Shown here: in pieces, positions 50,116 to 60,375 of the stretch
Position numbering within the stretch: position 1 is the stretch's first letter
Layout: each line of letters begins with the position of its first letter
DNA from: Symbiodinium sp. CCMP2592
Taxonomy: Eukaryota > Sar > Dinophyceae > Suessiales > Symbiodiniaceae
Assembly: GCA_905221615.1 (NCBI GenBank)
Contig: CAJNDT010000488.1
Span: 1-64,000, forward strand
Length of the DNA stretch: 64,000 nt
Reading direction: 5' to 3'
The notes under the pieces: model-generated
What the model was told of the DNA's origin: nothing
Database searches by the model: none
What the model saw: only the letters and a program-made list of their open reading frames with translations
Position numbers and translations under genes: made by a program

Positions 50116-50152
50116 GGTCTGGGCACGGTCCATATCTGCAGGATGCAGCTGG
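50116..50152 (-). pseudogene. Duplicate of the acceptor side of the APC1-like exon
   Basis: CAGCTGCATCCTGCAGATAT GGACC on the minus strand matches AAGCTGCGTCCCGCAGATAT GGACC at 49997-50028 (three differences) and then diverges. A 25-bp duplicate of an intron-exon junction, about 115 bp upstream. Confidence 0.6.
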
Positions 50153-50474
50153 CAAAGGGATTGTCTGGGGTTTTAGGCATTGAGATGGATTAGGAGTTTA
50201 AGGGTTTGGAGGGTTTAGGAGTTTAGGATTCACGGGTTTAGAGGATGTAGGCTCAGGGTTGAGTAGACCTTAACGTTTGCGCACATCGCGAGAAGCGCTG
50301 TGATAACAGCAATTTTACGAAGAGCAATTATCGTAATCAAGTAAAACAAACGCAACAAGTGAACAAATTCGCAAACTCGCAGATAAAAAATCGCCATAGA
50401 ATCCCAAGAGGACCTTTCAGTGAGACATGCACAGCTCTGGAATCCTCAGGAGGTCTAACAAATGGACACTAAAT

Positions 50475-50574
50475 GGGAGTTTCCGAAAATAGGGGACCCT
50501 AATATAGTACCCTAAATGATAAGATCCTTATTATAGGGACCCCCAATAAGGTACCCCTAATTTTGGGAAACTCC
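50475..50574. mobile_element. Foldback family C
   Basis: Ends GGGAGTTTCCGAAAATAGGG and CCCTAATTTTGGGAAACTCC. The core AGTACCCTAAATGATAAGAT parallels family B cores. Confidence 0.88.
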
Positions 50575-50639
50575 AAAATCACTCCACCCTGATCTGGGGC
50601 CTGACAGAGCCTTTTGAGGCTTGCCGGCCCCTCCCGTGG

Positions 50640-51085
50640 GCCTCTTACATCTTATGACTTTGGGGTTTAGGGTTTAGGGTTGGCTTGGATTTTGGGCTTG
50701 TTGGGGTTGAGGGTATAGGGTTCAGGCGTTTTCCTGTTTCTTCTTATGCAAAGACTATACCAAATCCGATTTCAACTGGAAGCCTTTGAAGACCGCACTA
50801 CTGGAGCTTAGAAATTACTGTCCAATGTTAAGGCAAGCTGTACATCGTCGCTAGAAAGCCATGGACCTTCTAGATACCGGCGCTGTAGCCACATCTAAAC
50901 GAGTCTTCCACAAGCCCACACCCCTTGCTTGATATGGGGTGAACAGGAGCTGCCTGGCGTGGGCTGCGATGCCATGAGCGCAGTGGCAGACTCCGAACGG
51001 CGCGCGTCGCGGAACTCCAGCAACCTACATGCTGGGTTTGGGAACGAAGGTTTAGGTTTCGGGTTAGGGGTGAGGGTTTAGGGGC
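50640..51085. other. No firm gene; short coding-like plus frame
   Basis: A plus frame at about 50935-51040 reads IWGEQELPGVGCDAMSAVAD SERRASRNSSN and may be an exon; the opposite strand is also open. The rest is unique or telomere-like. Confidence 0.25.
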
Positions 51086-51514
51086 TTAAGGTGTAGCGTT
51101 ACAGGAACAGCCTGAAACCCCCGCCCCACACCCCATATACCGGAAAGCCACCTGAATTCCGAATGCGCTAAACTCCCCAAACCTCAACTTATATTTTTCC
51201 AAACTTAACCCCAAACTGGAAAGGCCTAAACTCCAACGGTCCGAAAAACCAAACCACAAAATATAACCTGTGTTGAATCCTTGTAGAACCGCCCGAAGGA
51301 CAGGGCCCCAAACCCTAAGAGACGCGCTCCACATCCGGATAAGCCCTAAATCTCTGAATCCCCTGCAGACGTCCCGAACGCTAAACCTCCAAACCCTAGC
51401 TACCAGAAATCCTTCTAGAACCCCTTCTAAAACCCGAATAGAACCCTTGACTGCATCAGAACCTCTGAAGAACAAAGACTCCAATATCCCACAAGTCACG
51501 GAATATTCCTGCAC
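51086..51514 (-). other. Long open frame derived mostly from repeat words
   Basis: A 142-codon minus frame; much of its protein (VLEGFLVARVWRFSV, RVWGPVLRAVLQGF) matches what CCCTAAA-like DNA gives when translated. I do not call it a gene. Confidence 0.4.
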
Positions 51515-51680
51515 TCACACTAAGATCCCAAGTATGATTTACCCGTATCCCCAAACCCTACAAAATAGTAGGTTATGATCCCTTGGTTAGAGGGTCTAAC
51601 CCTTGAAACGGTATATAGGTTTTTGGATCCACAGGTAAGGTATATTCCTTAAGTTAGGGTAGATTGGAGTCTCGGGGAAA
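51474..51680. mobile_element. Foldback family J, enlarged
   Basis: AAAGACTCCAATATCCCACA opposite GGTAGATTGGAGTCTCGGGG, with GGAATATTCC and GGTATATTCC inner words; the middle (51540-51620) is longer than usual. Confidence 0.55.
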
Positions 51681-51779
51681 TCTAAACACGCCGGGGCCCC
51701 CGGCTTCCGAAGAAGGAGGTCCTTGGCAGCCTGGCTGGCCGTGCCGGCGTATCTGAGGCCCAGGGCCTCAGCAGTTTCT

Positions 51780-52020
51780 CTTTAGGGTTTAGGGCTTGGG
51801 GGTTTAGGGGTTTAGGGTTTAGGCTTCTTTAGGGTTTCGGGCTTGGGGGGTTTAGGGTTTAGGCTTCTCTAGGGTTTAGAGTTTGGGGGTTTAGTGTTTA
51901 GGCTTCTTATGGTTTCGGATTTGGGGGTTTAGGGCAGGGTTTAGGCTTCGTTAGGGTTTAGGGTTTGGGGGTTTGAGGTTTATGGGGTTCAGGGTTCTTT
52001 AGGGTTTAGCGTGTGGGAGA
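51780..52020 (+). repeat. Telomere-derived tandem repeat with TTAGGCTTCTTTAGGGTTTC units
   Basis: Four or five units of about 55-60 bp combine TTTAGGCTTCT, TTAGGGTTTCGG and TTGGGGGTTTAGGG. Confidence 0.82.
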
Positions 52021-52257
52021 TTTCGAGAGTTTTAGGGTTTGGGGCTTATCGATGAGAACTACTCATGTTTCAGTGTCGTCGCGTGATTCTCTGTTATCTG
52101 TTCTGGTTTGACACCACCATGAGATGTTACAGTCCCATCTAAGTGCACGCCGAACTCTACCTCAACAGCCGCGATGAGACTCATCCAACTGCCACGCCCA
52201 GGTCAGGAGCAACTTGACAAAGGTGATCAAGCCAAATCACAATGACCCCATTTAGGA

Positions 52258-52350
52258 GCCCCGGAGAAAGTACCCTAAACCTATGGAATCCTGTAATGCC
52301 CTTTAAAGGGGACCCTATTACAGAACACTGAAGCTCCAAAAATTCGGCCT
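52258..52350. mobile_element. Foldback-like element, unassigned
   Basis: GGAGCCCCGGAGAAAGTACC at the left and AACACTGAAGCTCC at the right, with CCTGTAATGCCCTTTAAAGGGGACCCTATTACAG inside as a clear hairpin (arms CCTGTAAT.CCCTTT / AAAGGG...ATTACAG). Confidence 0.5.
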
Positions 52351-52423
52351 CCCACTGCCCTCCGTACGTGACCGCCTCTGGTCAGCGTAGGACGCCGCCA
52401 ACAGTCGCACAAGAGCCTCTGGA

Positions 52424-52524
52424 CCCAGAGACTCCAATATCCCTTACATATTTACTATTCTTTTTAAACCACATAAGGGTAAGGTATATTCCTTCATTAA
52501 TTAAGGGATACTGGAGCCTCTGGA
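52424..52524. mobile_element. Foldback family J
   Basis: CCCAGAGACTCCAATATCCC opposite GGGATACTGGAGCCTCTGG. The core has TTACTATTC...GGTATATTCC. Confidence 0.75.
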
Positions 52525-52540
52525 GCGCAGAGATAGCGCC

Positions 52541-52786
52541 ATGCACGGAGAGCTGCCACCTGCGAAACTGAGTCGAAACAGGTTACGTCATCGTCATTCA
52601 TCCGTCTGGGCTTCCCGACCTCCGACGCCCATGGTGCCAGAAGGATCTATGCTTCTAAGTAATCGCAACAAGTCTGATCATAAGATCGGTAACAATGAGT
52701 CGAAGCATCTTCTCACATCTGCTTTCCAGCCAGTGACCGCCGGTTTGATCTCCAGCGTATGTCTCTGCCCTGATCAGAGCTACTAG
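52541..52786 (+). CDS. Possible exon or small gene, hypothetical protein
   Basis: An 81-codon frame from ATG, directly after a family J element: SRNRLRHRHSSVWASRPPTP, MVPEGSMLLSNRNKSDHKIG and NNESKHLLTSAFQPVTAGL. A competing minus frame (SNLLLLLHDYSSQLTRALGA) overlaps the 3' part. Strand not certain. Confidence 0.27.
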   Translation: MHGELPPAKLSRNRLRHRHSSVWASRPPTPMVPEGSMLLSNRNKSDHKIGNNESKHLLTSAFQPVTAGLISSVCLCPDQSY

Positions 52787-52979
52787 TAGCCGCACGATGA
52801 GGCACTTTCGTCACTCGAGCTGCACCGAGAGCACGAGTAAGTTGTGAGCTGTAGTCGTGTAGTAACAGCAGAAGATTGGAGTCAGTACTTCTCCGTGGCA
52901 CTACCATGTTCATTATTTTTCTCGTCACTTTTTGACATAATGCCCAACCCAGAAAACCCCAAAGCATTCAGCCAACGGG

Positions 52980-53560
52980 CTCTAAACCCCAAGCCCTAAA
53001 TCAAAAAACTATGCCAAGACTGTGCTACAGGCAACTCCGACACATTCCACGGGCTGAAGCTACTGTAGACAAGAGGGCCGACATCCCGTTTTCAAATACG
53101 AAGGCTCCGATAGGATTCGGGGTTTATGGGGCTTACATATAGGAGTTAGTGTTTAGGGCTTATAGGGTTTCTACGGGTCTACACTTCTAGGGTTTCTAGG
53201 GCTTGCAGGGTCTGTAGGCTCTACGGTTTGGGGCTGAGGGCCAAGTGAGAAAGCTTGCAGCAACAAGCCCCAAAAGCCTGAAAGCCCTAGAACCCAGAGT
53301 CCCAAAGCCCTTAACTCGCTACCCTGGATGGAGCCCACACAGGCTCCACTTCCATATTCCAGATCTGTCGCCGGATGCAGATTTTCGAAACTTAAATGTC
53401 TGATCTACCACAGTCGGGTGCAGGGTTTTAGGGTGTAGGGCTAAGGAAGAACCAAAGCAATAGAAGCCTGGTTGAGCTCGCGTAAGAACCTGCAGATTCT
53501 CAATCGAAACCTTCTATATTATGGTTCGGTCATGTTATAAATCCTACATAAGCGGTTACT
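52980..53560. other. No supported gene
   Basis: Short telomere-like words and unique sequence. Confidence 0.3.
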
Positions 53561-53679
53561 AGGACCTACTCAGCAGAGGCCCAATAGTTATCCCCAAGAA
53601 GACGCATCCACGGGCTCCCGACGAGACAGGCACCTGCGATGCAAAACTGTAGCGTTAGCGACTTGCTGAAGCCAAGAAG

Positions 53680-53832
53680 GACAGTAATAGTAATAGTAAT
53701 CGTAATATAGTAATAGTTATATAGTAATAGTAATATAGTAATGGTAATAGTAATATAGTAATAGTAATATAGTAATAGTAATAGTAATATAGTAATAGTA
53801 ATAGTAATAGAAATAATAATAGTGATAGTAGT
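53680..53832 (+). repeat. AGTAAT/ATAGTA microsatellite
   Basis: TAGTAATAGTAATAT units with shifting length. A (CA)-rich stretch with GACACAGAGAGACACACACA follows at 53955-54002. Confidence 0.92.
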
Positions 53833-54016
53833 ATGCGAGCAACCAAGGAAGGGGCTTAGGGCTGACGGCTCAATGCTTTGAGCTTGGGGCGTCGGGGCAT
53901 CGGCCTTTCGAAAGTAGCCCAAACGGGCAGCACAAACCAGAGGGACAGGAACAAACAGACACAGAGAGACACACACACACAGACACAGAGAGACACACAC
54001 AGACTGTAACGCAGCA

Positions 54017-54128
54017 CCTACTTGTCGGGTATCATGGGGAACTAAAGATTTGGTTATTTAGAGGTTATACAGGGACTATACTACCCAAACAGGTTGAAGG
54101 TTACCTACTCTACTACTAGGAGTAGGCC
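54017..54128. mobile_element. Foldback family I, copy 1
   Basis: CCTACTTGTCGGGTATCATG at the left and ACCTACTCTACTACTAGGAG TAGG at the right. The inner AACTAAAGATTTGG and CCCAAACAGGTTGAAGGTT match copy 2. Confidence 0.7.
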
Positions 54129-54531
54129 AGTACGGGAACAAACTGCTGAGACGCACATTTCCACAAACAGGATTCCGTCTAGAGCCTCCCGGGGTGTTAG
54201 TAGCCAGATTCTCTTTGCAGGGGTGTAGGGCAGGGTTTGGATATCATCCTCTCCGCAAGGTTCCTTAAAGCCTCAACCTGTCTTCAAAAAACTTATATCA
54301 CGAATAAGAGCTTCAATGGATACAAAAAAAGTAACAAAACACCCTGACAGGCGCGCACCCCACAGATGCCAAGAGAGGGCCATAACCTAGTCCTATGCCC
54401 GTGAAGCCCTAAACCTAAACTCTGTGCCCGATATCGTTTAGGTTAAAGTGTGTGCACCCTACCAATCCGAAGCAGCCTACGAGGCCTAAACCTAAACCCT
54501 AAACCGTAAACTCCAAAGACCTGAAGCCCTG

Positions 54532-54654
54532 CTTGAAGGATCATGGGACTTAGTAAGTAGGGTTATAAGTAAGGTAACTACAGCTATAATTACTTATACC
54601 CCCCGATTTTGGTCCTTATAACTCTACTTACCAAGTCCCATGATCCTCCAAGTA
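54532..54654. mobile_element. Foldback family A
   Basis: CTTGAAGGATCATGGGACTT AGTAAGTAGGG and the complementary CTTACCAAGTCCCATGATCC TCCAAGTA. Confidence 0.9.
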
Positions 54655-54778
54655 TGAAACCTATAAACCCGCAAAACCCTCCAGCCCAAAGTCGTTCCTT
54701 GGATCCTGTCCCAGTTGCCCGGCACCGGCCTGTGGTAAGGTTGGCCTCCCACTTCAGAGGAAGCTCGCCGTTGAGTTT

Positions 54779-54860
54779 TGGGTGTTAGGGGTTTAGGGTT
54801 TAGGGGTTAGGGTTTAGGGTATAGGGGTTAGGGTTTAGCATTTAGCGTTTAGGGTAGGGG
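54779..54860 (+). repeat. TTTAGGG-type tract
   Basis: GGGTTTAGGGGTTAGGGTTT type words, about ten units. Confidence 0.8.
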
Positions 54861-54869
54861 TTCAGAGCC

Positions 54870-55055
54870 ATGCATTGGGGTGTAGGAGATAAGGAATTTC
54901 GGGCGTTCTGGGGCTGGAGGTGGCTTGGTCATAGTCCTGGAGGCCACGAACATCGATTGCATTGTCTTGCCTATGTTCCTCTAGCAGTGTATAGGGGTGC
55001 TGTTCGTTCCCTTCCTTTTTGGAAGTCACTTATCTGCGAAGAAATATTGAAGTAG
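54870..55055 (+). CDS. Possible exon, hypothetical protein
   Basis: From ATG the plus frame reads HWGVGDKEFRAFWGWRWLGH, SPGGHEHRLHCLAYVPLAVY and RGAVRSLPFWKSLICEEILK, then TAG. It is followed 33 bases later by another ATG frame (55089). Family not recognised. Confidence 0.3.
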   Translation: MHWGVGDKEFRAFWGWRWLGHSPGGHEHRLHCLAYVPLAVYRGAVRSLPFWKSLICEEILK

Positions 55056-55088
55056 CCTGTCCAATCATGTGGGCTCGCTTCCGTTAGC

Positions 55089-55280
55089 ATGGAAGCTTCT
55101 GCGCGAGGTCGAGGGTTTAGTCTCCTGGCCAGGGCAAAAGATATCACACCCTTGAACATGCCATTGGGGAACCTAGTCTTTTACTCGCAAGCCATGTGCA
55201 GTACTGTCGTTTCATGCTCCTGGCATCGAGCCAACGCACCGCAGATCCCTACAGAATTACATGAGAACCATACTAAGGGT
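55089..55280 (+). CDS. Possible exon, hypothetical protein
   Basis: From ATG: MEASARGRGFSLLARAKDIT, PLNMPLGNLVFYSQAMCSTV, VSCSWHRANAPQIPTELHE. At CTAAG|GG (about 55277) the frame enters TTTAGGG DNA, so the exon likely ends there. Could be one gene with 54870-55055. Confidence 0.33.
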
Positions 55281-55403
55281 TCAGGCTTGGGGTTTAGGGT
55301 TTAGTCAGGGTTTCAGGCCCCAAGCCAGAAGCCCCGCACCTAAACCTGTAACCTAAACCCTGTACACCCAGAACCCAAAGGCCGATGTTCACCACCCTGA
55401 CCT

Positions 55404-55529
55404 TACTTGGAGGATCATGGGACTTAGTAAGTAGGGTTTTAAGTACCTTAATTGGGGTGATAAGTTTTTTATAACTGTAGTTACCTTACTTTTAACCCCA
55501 ATTACTACGTCCCATGATCCTTTTTGTAG
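55404..55529. mobile_element. Foldback family A
   Basis: TACTTGGAGGATCATGGGAC TTAGTAAGTAGGG and CTACGTCCCATGATCCTTTT. The core has AATTGGGG and CCCCAATT. Confidence 0.88.
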
Positions 55530-55627
55530 ACTAAATCCTCGGCCGGCCTCCGTCTGCTTCACCAGAAGCCAATCAACATCCTGGCCGCCGGCCTGCCGAC
55601 TTCGGGGCTTCGTGGGTTTTAGGGTTC

Positions 55628-55776
55628 ACCTGTAGCCGAAAAGACCTACCTTTGAAGGGTGCCTTGTTATGGTTTCTGTATATAGTTCCTTAACAAGGTA
55701 GATCTTTTTATAGTTTCTTAAAACGGTAGGTCTTTTTATAGTTCCTTAAAAAAAAGTAGGCCTTTTCGGCTCCAGG
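55628..55776. mobile_element. Foldback family D with internal tandem growth
   Basis: Ends ACCTGTAGCCGAAAAGACCT ACCTTT and GTAGGCCTTTTCGGCTCCAGG. The right arm's inner part (GGTAGGTCTTTTTATAGTTC CTTAA) is present three times in tandem with small changes. Confidence 0.82.
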
Positions 55777-55984
55777 CAGGGCTTGGGTGTTTAGGGGGTT
55801 TACAGTTTTGAGATTTACGGCTTCGGAGTTTCAGGGTTAGGGCTTCGGGCCTCGGGGATGTAGGAACCAAGCCGGCCGACACTCCATAGTGAACTTCCGA
55901 AGACCCCGGGCGACTTAAAGCAAGAGCCTTGTGCCCCCAACCTATCACCAAGTACAAAAAGATGCCAGGATCCAAACTCCAGCA

Positions 55985-56110
55985 GCCCAAACCCTAAACT
56001 CTAAACCCTTGACCCTAAACCCTTGACCCTAAACTCTAAACCCTTGACGCTAAACCCTAAACCCTTGACCCTAAACCCCCCTTAACCCTCAACCCTAAAC
56101 TGAAACCCCA
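55985..56110. repeat. Telomere-like tract with CCCTTGACCCTAAAC units
   Basis: CCCTAAACTCTAAACCCTTGA and CCCTAAACCCTTGACCC units alternate. Confidence 0.85.
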
Positions 56111-56364
56111 AAGGGAAGCGGCTCTCAGCCCTGAGGCTTGAATCCCACAGCACAAGCTCCCAAGCCCGAGCTATTGAACCACAAAGCCCCTAAAGGCCCT
56201 ATAGCCTTACAACTCAACTTCAAACACGAAAACCCTACACACATTAAGCCCTAAACATACTAAACCCAAACCATACAAAACCCTAAACCATAGCAAAGGT
56301 GGACCTGGTTGCTGCGGAGGAAGGCAGGCACTTGCCTTTCCAACGCACTCTTTTCAGGACTCGG

Positions 56365-56445
56365 AAGATTAGGGATATGAATAAGGGACACTAATTACCA
56401 ATATGAGGGACATTACTCATATAAGGGGTACTGTTGCTGCATATA
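56365..56445. mobile_element. Short inverted/tandem repeat (ATAAGGGACACT / ATGAGGGACATT)
   Basis: Three GAGGGACATTA- or AAGGGGTACTG-type units face related TATGA...CATAT words. A possible small foldback; weak. Confidence 0.3.
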
Positions 56446-56564
56446 ACGGTTGCTATGAACCCCAAGGGCTTGGCAAAGGGACCTCAATCTAGGGTCTACG
56501 GCTTGGGACTTAACGTTTACGCTTTGGGTTTGTGGCTCAGGGTTTCGGGTTTATTGCTATATGG

Positions 56565-56694
56565 GCTAGAAGATGATGTTGCGTATAGTGTAGGGTGTAG
56601 GGACTTTAAAGGAGATGGTACTACTGATCGTTCCGGCATGGCTGTGTCTTATGTGGCTTGGCCCCGTATGGATTTTGCAGTAACTTACATGTAA
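56565..56694 (+). CDS. Possible exon, hypothetical protein
   Basis: The plus frame reads EDDVAYSVGCRDFKGDGTTD RSGMAVSYVAWPRMDFAVTY M, then TAA. The upstream part of the same frame is telomere-like. Weak but protein-like. Confidence 0.25.
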
Positions 56695-56699
56695 AGGCA

Positions 56700-57070
56700 G
56701 GGATTCTGTGAGGGCTCCTGTAAGGGTTCCTGTAAAGGTTGCCTTTTAGGACTTCTGGAGGATTCCTTTAAAGGTCTCCGGAGGGTTCCGCTCACAACCG
56801 GCCCAGCCAGTTACACTTTGGGGCCGTAGGCCTCTCTCGTACAAGGTTCATGAGACGGTTTGGGTGTATATAGGGTCTCGAGAACCAAGCAGATCAACAA
56901 GCTTGGGCTTGAATGAAGGCCCATGCACTCATTATGAGTTAAACAGTTGTCTGGCTACGCATTGCCTAAACCCCTGCTCCTGATACACAAGCTGCTCCTG
57001 CCTTGAGTGGTGAAGTTGGTGCTCCAACTGCCCGTATGGAGTTTACATATAACGGCTTACATGACACGCT
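56700..57070. other. No supported gene
   Basis: AAAGG...TTCCTTTAAAGG dispersed words at 56710-56790, then unique sequence. Confidence 0.3.
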
Positions 57071-57075
57071 TACAT

Positions 57076-57145
57076 GGGTAGTTGTCAAAATCATGGTCCC
57101 TTTTTATCAAGGACCCAAAAGGGGCCCTAGTTTTAACAACCACCC
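57076..57145. mobile_element. Foldback family B, short, with ACAT target duplication
   Basis: GGGTAGTTGTCAAAATCATG and AGTTTTAACAACCACCC. The usual core is deleted to 70 bp in total. Flanked by ACAT on both sides; ACAT is not its own complement, so it is a real direct duplication. Confidence 0.85.
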
Positions 57146-57189
57146 ACATGAAGCTTGTCAGGTTGCTTTAGCATGCTCAGAGTAGGATT

Positions 57190-57600
57190 CTACTCCTAAT
57201 TACCTGTTTCGCATGTTGGAATGCAGTTGGTTCTGGGAGACAGGCCGGTGTGAGGTTCTTTCTTAACCTCCGCTAAGGCTCTATATATAATTTCCAAACT
57301 ATTATATATCCGAGCGCATGTAAGCCCAGCTTTGATTTCCTAAATCCTTGAAAGCTGCACAGCGAAGCAGGATCAGGTGGCTTGGAAGTTAGACTGCAAG
57401 ATCCGCTGTCAGTAGGGTAACCCAAGTTCGGGGCACCTAACCTAACCACAGGACTGCAGCGGCTATTTTAAAGTTCGGACGGATGTTTTGTGAGAATTCT
57501 GAGAAACACACTTACGTGCAACCTCAGAACTCCACACACTGTACTCATCTCCCTGTTCAACACGTATCACGTATCCATGCACCTTTCAATGTCAAGCGTC
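57190..57600. other. No supported gene
   Basis: Unique sequence. AGGCTCTATATATAATTTCC / AACTATTATATATCCGAGC near 57280-57315 is a loose hairpin. Confidence 0.3.
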
Positions 57601-57624
57601 AGGGCGGGTAGAAACTCCCAGGCC

Positions 57625-57790
57625 CTGACCCTAAACCCTACACTCCTAAACCCTGAACTCCTAAACCCTAAACCCCTAAAACCTAAACTCCCAAACCCTA
57701 AACTCCCAAACCCTAAACTCTAAACTCCTAAACTCTAAACTCCTAAACCCCCTAAGACCCAGAACATCTTAAAGTCTAAACCCCTAAATC
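57625..57790. repeat. Telomere-like tract with CCCTAAACTCCTAAACC units
   Basis: CCCTAAACTC(C/CC)(T/A)AAA units, about twenty. Confidence 0.85.
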
Positions 57791-57961
57791 CCTAAGCCTG
57801 TTCTGCCAGCTCCCGCGCCTCTCAAGCCAGGCTCCAGTCGGCTCGATCGAGTCCCACATGATCCTCGGGGTTGGAGTTCTGCGGGTTAGGGCTAAGGGTT
57901 TAGGGTTAAAGGTTCAGGGCTTAGAGATTCCTAGAGATTGGGCTTTTTTGGGTTAGGGTTG

Positions 57962-58075
57962 CCTACTTGTCGGGTATTATGGGCAACTAAAGGTTAACTT
58001 TTTTGGTTATAGAGGGATGATATAGGGACTCTACTACACAAAAAAGTTAAAAGGTTACCCACTCTACTACTAGGG
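57962..58075. mobile_element. Foldback family I, copy 2
   Basis: CCTACTTGTCGGGTATTATG at the left and ACCCACTCTACTACTAGGG at the right. The inner GGTTAACTTTTTTGG faces ACAAAAAAGTTAAAAGGTT. Confidence 0.75.
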
Positions 58076-58339
58076 TTTCTAGAGTTTAGAGAGTTTTAGA
58101 GATTACTTTCTGGAGGTAGGGTTGAGGGTTTGGGGCTTAGGGTTTGGCATGGTTTGGGGTTTAGGGCTCAGGGTTTAGAGGAGGACTTAGTTGAGGTTGA
58201 AGGATCCCTTGGTGTTGTTTGTTTTGTGGAGGGCCCTTTTCAAGCTGCTTGCAGGTTTCCCCATAAGGTGGGCTTTAGGGATTAGGGTTGGGTTTGTGTT
58301 TGGGACGGTTTGGGGTTTAGGTTTGGGTTTTGGGGTCTT

Positions 58340-58455
58340 GCATGCAAAAGCGCTATGCCCCTTAACTAACCAATCTATCACAATCATATGGGGGACCCCT
58401 GTGCTTTTATTATGGAGCACGACGCATGCCTTGTTGAGGTGTCTGTAAAGCCCAT
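58340..58455 (-). CDS. Possible exon, hypothetical protein
   Basis: The minus frame reads GLYRHLNKACVVLHNKSTGV, PHMIVIDWLVKGHSAFACK. Telomere-like words begin after it. The plus strand is also open. Weak. Confidence 0.27.
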
Positions 58456-58784
58456 TAACACCCCGTCGCCATACACATGCACATCCATTATGTAAATACG
58501 TATGTACATGCATGCATATACATGTGTTGTAACCTGATAGCACCCGGCACTCTATGATCGAGTAGTGGATCTGAGAGAGGAGCTCCCGATGCCTGGGTCT
58601 GAAACCTTGTCAGGCGCCTGTGAGTCTGAAGAATTGTAGGTGTGAAGGGTTTAGGAATTCAGGCTTAGCGTTTAGGAACTGCTGTCTGTGTCTTGTATGC
58701 ATTCGGAAATAGGCTTCATGGTTTGAAGCATGGCTACAGTTTAGGGTTAAAGGGATCTGGGTTTGGGGGATTGGGTTGGGGACA

Positions 58785-58933
58785 CCCTTAGCAGAAAAGA
58801 TGTACACATCTAGCGCTGCAACTGCAGCTCCCCAGGCATCGTAAAACCGACGAGAAACAAGCCATGCAGCAGCATGCAGCATTCCGCAAAGCCTAACGAC
58901 CGTGTGAAACGCCCAACTTCCGCGGCACCCCAT
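58785..58933 (-). CDS. Probable exon, hypothetical protein
   Basis: From ATG (58931-58933): MGCRGSWAFHTVVRLCGMLH, AAAWLVSRRFYDAWGAAVAA and LDVYIFSAK, then a possible donor AAGG|GTGTCC. Amphipathic and Trp-containing; no family recognised. Lies head-to-head with the plus-strand exon at 59011. Confidence 0.35.
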
Positions 58934-59010
58934 ATAAGGGGTGCTCTAAGGCCAAAAACCTTCCATAAGCACGATAAGAGCTTCAAAGGCCTAGGCAAAA
59001 TCTGCTAAAG

Positions 59011-59130
59011 TTGGAGCAAGGATCAAGTTCCGAGCCAGGATCCGCAGCAGCGCGAAGTCAGGACCTCGTGCTCATACTTGTTGAAAGTTTTAACGTCCGG
59101 GCTCTTCGACTTCGGGGATCTTCGGGGCTA
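59011..59130 (+). CDS. Possible exon, hypothetical protein
   Basis: The plus frame reads EQGSSSEPGSAAARSQDLVL, ILVESFNVRALRLRGSSG. A family F element follows at 59138-59190, and the exon at 59220 lies beyond it, so the element may be intronic. Confidence 0.3.
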
Positions 59131-59137
59131 CCCATAG

Positions 59138-59190
59138 GCCCCATAGTAGTTCCTCGTGGGATTACTCCCCAAAAGGAACTACTATGGGAG
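59138..59190. mobile_element. Foldback family F, short copy
   Basis: CCCCATAGTAGTTCCTCGTG opposite CCAAAAGGAACTACTATGGG; wider, CCCATAGGCC faces GGAGCTATGG. Confidence 0.8.
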
Positions 59191-59219
59191 CTATGGCTTA
59201 TACTCATCCTTGTGGAATG

Positions 59220-59448
59220 TTAAAGGGTCCGAGAATTCGAGTTCTGAGTTCGATGCGATGCTGCTTCGAGGGGGTTCCAGAAGCGTTTGCTATCGAGTAC
59301 AACATGTTAGAAGCATTCCGGGACGGCAGATTTCAGACCTGTGGCTTAGGCTTAGGTTTTGGACATGTTCACCCAACGTCTGCAAGACCGTCCGTCACGC
59401 TACTGGGGAACATTGTGGCTGAACATGCGCTTTCTCGTGTGTCTAAGG
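59220..59448 (+). CDS. Probable exon, hypothetical protein
   Basis: The plus frame reads RVLSSMRCCFEGVPEAFAIE, YNMLEAFRDGRFQTCGLGLG, FGHVHPTSARPSVTLLGNIV and AEHALSRVSK, with a donor GTCTAAG|GTCATG at the end. About 75 residues of clear protein character. No family recognised. Confidence 0.42.
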
Positions 59449-59454
59449 TCATGT

Positions 59455-59930
59455 GTATGCACATATATACATGCATGTCAACACACGGGCAACAAGAACC
59501 TGTTACAGGCACAAACAAACAACACAGCCGACGAACAAACAAACACATGCATATGCGTATGATATGTATATATATATACATATGTATATATCTCTGTCTG
59601 TGTTTGTATGCATGGTTTCTGGATGGCTGGCTTCTTCCGTCACACATGTAGGTTCATGCATCGTGCGTACGTACATTGTACATGCATACATGCACATACT
59701 TATGCATGCGCATATACGTACATACTTACGTACGCGCGAAGTTCGGAATTCGTCGTCTTCTCTTGGTGGAACAGAGGGTTTGGAATATCGCCCGAGGCAA
59801 AACCCATATCTCGGCTCGAGAACCGGGGTAGGTACATTCATGCATGCATGCGTGCATACACACATATGTACTCACATGACCGGCGAGACACACACACACA
59901 CACGGACATGCATGTGCATCTACACAAAGG
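59455..59930. repeat. Scattered CATA/CA microsatellite DNA
   Basis: Short (ATATAC), (CATG), (CACA) and GTACATACATGC runs separated by unique sequence; no gene call. Confidence 0.6.
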
Positions 59931-60239
59931 TTACTGCAAGTCTCTGTCACGACATTGAAGCTTGCAGGACCAACCTGAGCACTCTTCTATGCTAGCACGG
60001 ATGACCGGAAAACGTCAGCTATCTGCTGCTTCCAAGTCTCATTGCGAAGCACCCTCACTCAAACCTGCACCGTCCACCTAAGACATCCTAAAATCCTGAA
60101 CTCCTTGTAACCATTATAAACCCTAGAAATGAGCCCTCAGATCTGACCCTGAGCCAGCTGGTAGAGCAGTCTCAGATCCGTGCGGACGAAATCCAGCTGG
60201 AACCTGAGAGAGGGCTGAAGACCAGGGTTTCGGGGTTCG

Positions 60240-60300
60240 TTTGAACCCGACACCGAGCAGGATCAACAACCCGACACCGACCAGGATCAACTCAGATCCG
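60240..60300 (+). repeat. Short direct repeat CCCGACACCGA(G/C)CAGGATCAA
   Basis: AACCCGACACCGAGCAGGAT CAACA is followed at once by AACCCGACACCGACCAGGAT CAACT: two tandem copies of about 25 bp. CTCAGATCCGTG also occurs at 60173 and 60291. Confidence 0.8.
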
Positions 60301-60301
60301 T

Positions 60302-60375
60302 GATATAGGGGCCTTAATAGTTAGAATAGGGTTTGAAGGGTATATTATACCATATTACTCTTTTCAAACTCAAGG
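60302..60375. mobile_element. Foldback family G, one clear arm
   Basis: ATAGGGGCCTTAATAGTTAG AATAGGGTTTGAA, then an inner palindrome GGGTATATTATACC. The opposing outer arm is not visible; TTTCAAACTC pairs only with the inner part. Confidence 0.6.

Noticed and set aside
58191..58543. Plus-strand frame rich in Gly/Leu/Val
   Set aside because: Most of it is TTTAGGG-like DNA (GLGLGFGV); the minus strand holds the better candidate.
60155..60230. tRNA-like D-arm (AGCTGGTAGAGCA)
   Set aside because: The flanking bases cannot form the D-stem (GAGC against GAGC), and no acceptor stem or TTC loop follows at the right distance.
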